In this document: positions 61,451 to 64,000 of the stretch, one piece after another
How positions within the stretch are numbered: position 1 is the stretch's first letter
How the letters are laid out: every line of letters starts with the position of its first letter
Assembly (NCBI GenBank): GCA_938034385.1
Contig: CALHLC010000013.1
Span: 56,309 to 120,308, forward strand
Direction of reading: 5' to 3'
Source: an uncultured Bacteriovoracaceae bacterium
GTDB taxonomy: Bacteria > Bdellovibrionota > Bacteriovoracia > Bacteriovoracales > Bacteriovoracaceae
Length of the DNA stretch: 64,000 nt
The notes under the pieces: model-generated
The model's database searches: none
Told to the model about the DNA's origin: nothing
The model's input: only the letters and a program-made list of their open reading frames with translations
Position numbers and translations under genes: made by a program

Positions 61451-63825
61451 GATATCTCCTTTGCTAGGACTTCTAGAACTTCGATCAATGATTTGTTTGG
61501 ATGTTTCTTCATCTCTTCATCAATTACTTTCTGATCGGCCGGATCAGTAGTACATATCCAATAACTCAGAGGACTAGGAGTTAATCGTAGAACTGTTTTG
61601 TTTTCTTCTTGAATCATCAATAGTTCTGAGAAATTTCCTTTATCCTTTTTGAGTGATTGAATAACTTCAACCTCACGGTCATTAAGACTGAGAGTCTTCT
61701 GAAAGTCCTCCCAATTAGCTCCACTTTGTCTGAGAATAATTCGATTCGGTGTGTTTTGAAGAATCGCATTTGCTATCTCAGGTCTGGCCTTAAAGTCATT
61801 AATGTTTTGTGAGATTGCCCAAATTCCAGCTCTAAACTTTCTAAAGGTTCTAAATGCCTCAATAGCAAAGTTAGCTCCACAAGGTGTATCAAAGAGCTTC
61901 CATGCTTCATCAACAATCAAAAGACTTTTCTTTGTTCTATCTTCCATCATTTTATTTCTTATAAAGTCAGTGAAGATAAGAAGCATTACATCTTGTAACT
62001 CTGGGTAGCTATCAAGACCTTTTAACTCAATAGTCGTTAAGTCTTTATCTAGTGAAATTGTTGTTTTACCATCGAGCATTTTTCCAAATGCTGTATTTCC
62101 ACACCATGAGTAGAGAATCTTTGAGAAGTCATCAATTCTAGGGTCTTGAATTTTCTCTAGCTCAATTCTAAAGTCACTAAGAGTAGGAATCTTTGGAAAG
62201 CTTGTTCTGTAAGTTTCACTAATAACTCGCTCTAAAAGTGCTTTTTGCAACTTAGGTAATCCCTTAGAGTCTTCTTCCTTAAAAATTGATTCAAGAACAG
62301 CTAAGATAAACTTAACCTTAGACGGACTAGGCCTAGTCTCTCCCTTTGGTAGATCAAAAAGATTTACTCTTATTCCTGAATCAATTCCTAGATCAATAAA
62401 AGAGCCATCTAGGACTTCAATGAGTCTCTTAGATGATGCTCCATTATCAATCCACACAATTTGTGGCCTTTCTTTTTGTCCATAATACTGAAGGATGATT
62501 TGGTTGAGGGTAAATGATTTACCACTTCCTGATGAACCAATAACGATACCATTCCATGAGCTAAGAGAACGCTCAAAAATATCGAGGGCAATAAGATTGG
62601 CCTGTCTGTTAGTAAAGAGACTATACGCTTCATCGTTTCCCTCCCATTGACTTAGTACAGGCATTAAATGAGCGAGGTTTGAACTCTTTAGCTTCTTTTC
62701 TCTAAAGGGGGTACACCTTGAAGGAAGACAAGCAATAAAGCTATCCATGTTTGTAAGTGTTTCTCTTACACCTTGGCTCATTTCAAGATCATTAAATGCT
62801 TTTAAGACTAGATCGGTTTTTGTATCAAGTTCCTCTGAACTCTCAGAGCTAACAAGTACATTAAAATCAAACCCAACTAGTTTTTCAGCTCCCACTAGAT
62901 CACGAAGTAATGACTCCATATCATTGAGTTTCGCTTCTTGGTCAACGTCAGTGATATTATAATCATTAGCTGAAAATGAGTGGGTGACCTTTCTTTTAAG
63001 CTTGATCGCCTCAATCTCTTGCTTTTGAACTCCTAATCTAAAGTTTTGAATCAACTCAAAATCAATATGAAGACTTAAAAACTTTGAAATCATTGAAGCG
63101 TAAGTGTGAGTATCTGGTAGATCCTTGAGATTTACAAAACAATGCTGCTTACCATCTAGCTCAAATTTATTCTTAGAGATAATCAAGTCAGATAGAGTAA
63201 GCCCATTTACAAAATCATCTGAACTAGGAGTTTTTAATGATTCAAATCTCTTTGGATTCAGGTACTCATAAGTTAAGTCCTTCCATTGACTCTTATCAAG
63301 CTTAACTGGATTAAACTTACAAGTATGAAGCCCTGACTCTATCGCTTCAATTGTTCTTAAGAACTTTCTTTTATGAGATTGAAACTTTGATTTTTCAAGC
63401 TGTTGATAACGCTTGATGTTTTCAAAGAGTTTCTTATTTTTAAGCTTAGGAGCATTTGATCTAAAAAAGATAAATAACTCAGTCTTAAAAAAGTGAAGTT
63501 TCTCATTTGATTTTCTTAGAAACTCTTCTCTTTCCTTAACTATTCTTAAGTAGTTTGGGGCCGCCATTCTCGCAATCTCTAAATGAGAGTCGATAATGTC
63601 CTCACAGTTTGAAGACTTTCTAAATCTAAGCTGTGCATTTAGCTCATTTGGAAGAGAGTTAATCCAGATATGAAGATTTTTATAGAAGTCATTCACTCCT
63701 TGGTCATCAATAAGACTTAAATCAATCCCTTGAAGCTTATAGCCAACTCCTAATGAAAGATCATCAAACACCATTAGATCATCATCAAATTGCCAGTATG
63801 GTAATTTACTTGCTAGTGCTACCAT
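61447..63825 (-). CDS. VirB4/TraC-type conjugative ATPase
   Basis: This 792-residue ATPase powers the type IV secretion channel. Walker A is GSSGSGKSF near residues 429-437 and Walker B is SLLIVDEAWKLFDTP near 630. The nearby IWAISQNINDF and the final ILRQSGANWEDFQ segment are standard for TraC/VirB4. The N-terminal half is the longer partner-binding region. ATG 63825 has AGGAG about 10 bases upstream. The IS3-family element begins a few tens of bases before its start, so upstream operon genes are separated from it. Confidence 0.88.
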   Translation of the reverse strand: MVALASKLPYWQFDDDLMVFDDLSLGVGYKLQGIDLSLIDDQGVNDFYKNLHIWINSLPNELNAQLRFRKSSNCEDIIDSHLEIARMAAPNYLRIVKEREEFLRKSNEKLHFFKTELFIFFRSNAPKLKNKKLFENIKRYQQLEKSKFQSHKRKFLRTIEAIESGLHTCKFNPVKLDKSQWKDLTYEYLNPKRFESLKTPSSDDFVNGLTLSDLIISKNKFELDGKQHCFVNLKDLPDTHTYASMISKFLSLHIDFELIQNFRLGVQKQEIEAIKLKRKVTHSFSANDYNITDVDQEAKLNDMESLLRDLVGAEKLVGFDFNVLVSSESSEELDTKTDLVLKAFNDLEMSQGVRETLTNMDSFIACLPSRCTPFREKKLKSSNLAHLMPVLSQWEGNDEAYSLFTNRQANLIALDIFERSLSSWNGIVIGSSGSGKSFTLNQIILQYYGQKERPQIVWIDNGASSKRLIEVLDGSFIDLGIDSGIRVNLFDLPKGETRPSPSKVKFILAVLESIFKEEDSKGLPKLQKALLERVISETYRTSFPKIPTLSDFRIELEKIQDPRIDDFSKILYSWCGNTAFGKMLDGKTTISLDKDLTTIELKGLDSYPELQDVMLLIFTDFIRNKMMEDRTKKSLLIVDEAWKLFDTPCGANFAIEAFRTFRKFRAGIWAISQNINDFKARPEIANAILQNTPNRIILRQSGANWEDFQKTLSLNDREVEVIQSLKKDKGNFSELLMIQEENKTVLRLTPSPLSYWICTTDPADQKVIDEEMKKHPNKSLIEVLEVLAKEIS

Positions 63826-63861
63826 TCGTTATATACTCCTTTTTAAACTCGTGATGTTCAG

Positions 63862-64000
63862 TGACCTTCCCCCATTGACTAGTCCAGTCGTTATGTCGTA
63901 AGCATTGCGTTATCTGGACGCAACAAATGGAGAAGAAAATGGGAAGAAAAAACTTTAAACCAGAACAAATTATTAAGATTTTAAGAGGTATTGAATCCTT
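63862..64000 (+). mobile_element. IS3-family insertion sequence (left part)
   Basis: A transposase start at 63939 and a TGACC left end near 63862, with a short inverted repeat between (GTCCAG at 63882 and CTGGAC at 63914), fit an IS3-type element entering from the right edge. The terminal repeat is read by eye from one end only. It lies directly upstream of the VirB4 gene of the conjugative element and reads in the other direction. Confidence 0.6.
63939..64000 (+). CDS. IS3-family transposase OrfA, N-terminal fragment
   Basis: The 20 visible residues, MGRKNFKPEQIIKILRGIES, match the helix-turn-helix start of IS3 OrfA (usual form: basic residues, then EQIIxxL). GGAG at 63929-63932 precedes ATG 63939. 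The rest lies beyond the window, including any frameshift to OrfB. Confidence 0.75.
   Translation, partial: MGRKNFKPEQIIKILRGIES

Larger units (their letters stand above)
51464..64000 (-). mobile_element. Integrative and conjugative element in tRNA-Arg (left part)
   Basis: The left boundary lies in or just after the tRNA-Arg gene and the element runs off the right edge. It is marked by an integrase next to the tRNA, an excisionase-like gene, a type IV secretion operon in VirB order, an FtsK-like translocase and an IS3-family insertion. Base composition looks somewhat less AT-rich than the flanking chromosome. No relaxase or right attachment site is in the window. Confidence 0.85.

Noticed and set aside
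1..64000. CRISPR array, rRNA genes or riboswitches
   Set aside because: No regularly spaced repeats, no conserved rRNA segments and no familiar riboswitch cores were seen in any intergenic stretch.

Overview
The window comes from an AT-rich Gram-negative bacterium. Short intergenic gaps, many small exported proteins and lipoproteins, TatC, an outer-membrane-type barrel, paired M16 proteases, tandem DUF885 proteins and a Cys-knot lipoprotein together suggest the Bdellovibrionota, most likely the Bacteriovorax/Halobacteriovorax side. That placement is inferred from gene style. There is no rRNA or marker tree to confirm it.

Region 1 (1-7387) is the 3' part of a myo-inositol catabolic operon on the + strand: iolD (partial), iolE, a transaldolase-like enzyme, a three-gene Fe3+/sugar-phosphate type ABC importer, and iolA/mmsA. 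The importer's position suggests it feeds inositol or a phosphorylated inositol into the pathway. Region 2 (7389-16121) is a mixed chromosomal stretch: GNAT and alpha/beta-hydrolase genes, two EamA exporters, a LysR regulator with half-sites in front of it, a ferredoxin, and a pgm-queC-cca run.

Region 3 (16263-25649) is envelope and secretion: a beta-barrel protein paired with a 1169-residue metzincin-like lipoprotein, tatC, and two tandem DUF885 metallopeptidase-like proteins. Region 4 (25766-34720) holds a rhomboid-speB-speE operon, a DksA/TraR-like protein behind a sigma-54-like promoter, htpG behind a sigma-32-like promoter, a one-domain asparaginase and a small-molecule kinase. Region 5 (34850-51292) holds a Cys-knot lipoprotein, a VOC epimerase, a rhomboid lacking its catalytic serine, alanine dehydrogenase, an M16 protease pair, a coiled-coil protein, an exported kinase-like gene broken at a run of ten A, a Ste24-type protease, an MBL hydrolase, Bcp, a LysM protein and a DUF368 lipid-carrier transporter.

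Region 6 (about 51300-64000) is an integrative and conjugative element in a tRNA-Arg(TCG) gene. A 39-bp copy of the tRNA 5' half lies just upstream of the intact tRNA, then come a tyrosine integrase, an excisionase-like protein, a ribbon-helix-helix-like protein with a possible AUA start, a glycine-zipper lipoprotein, a replication-relaxation-like protein and an FtsK-type translocase. These are followed by a type IV secretion operon read right to left in the order VirB4, DNA methyltransferase, VirB5-like, VirB6, VirB8, VirB9, VirB10. An IS3-family element begins at the right edge, just upstream of the virB4 gene. No relaxase and no VirD4 gene is visible. No CRISPR array or rRNA was seen, and no gene-free stretch is longer than about 310 bases; the longest (51293-51599) holds the tRNA and its broken copy.
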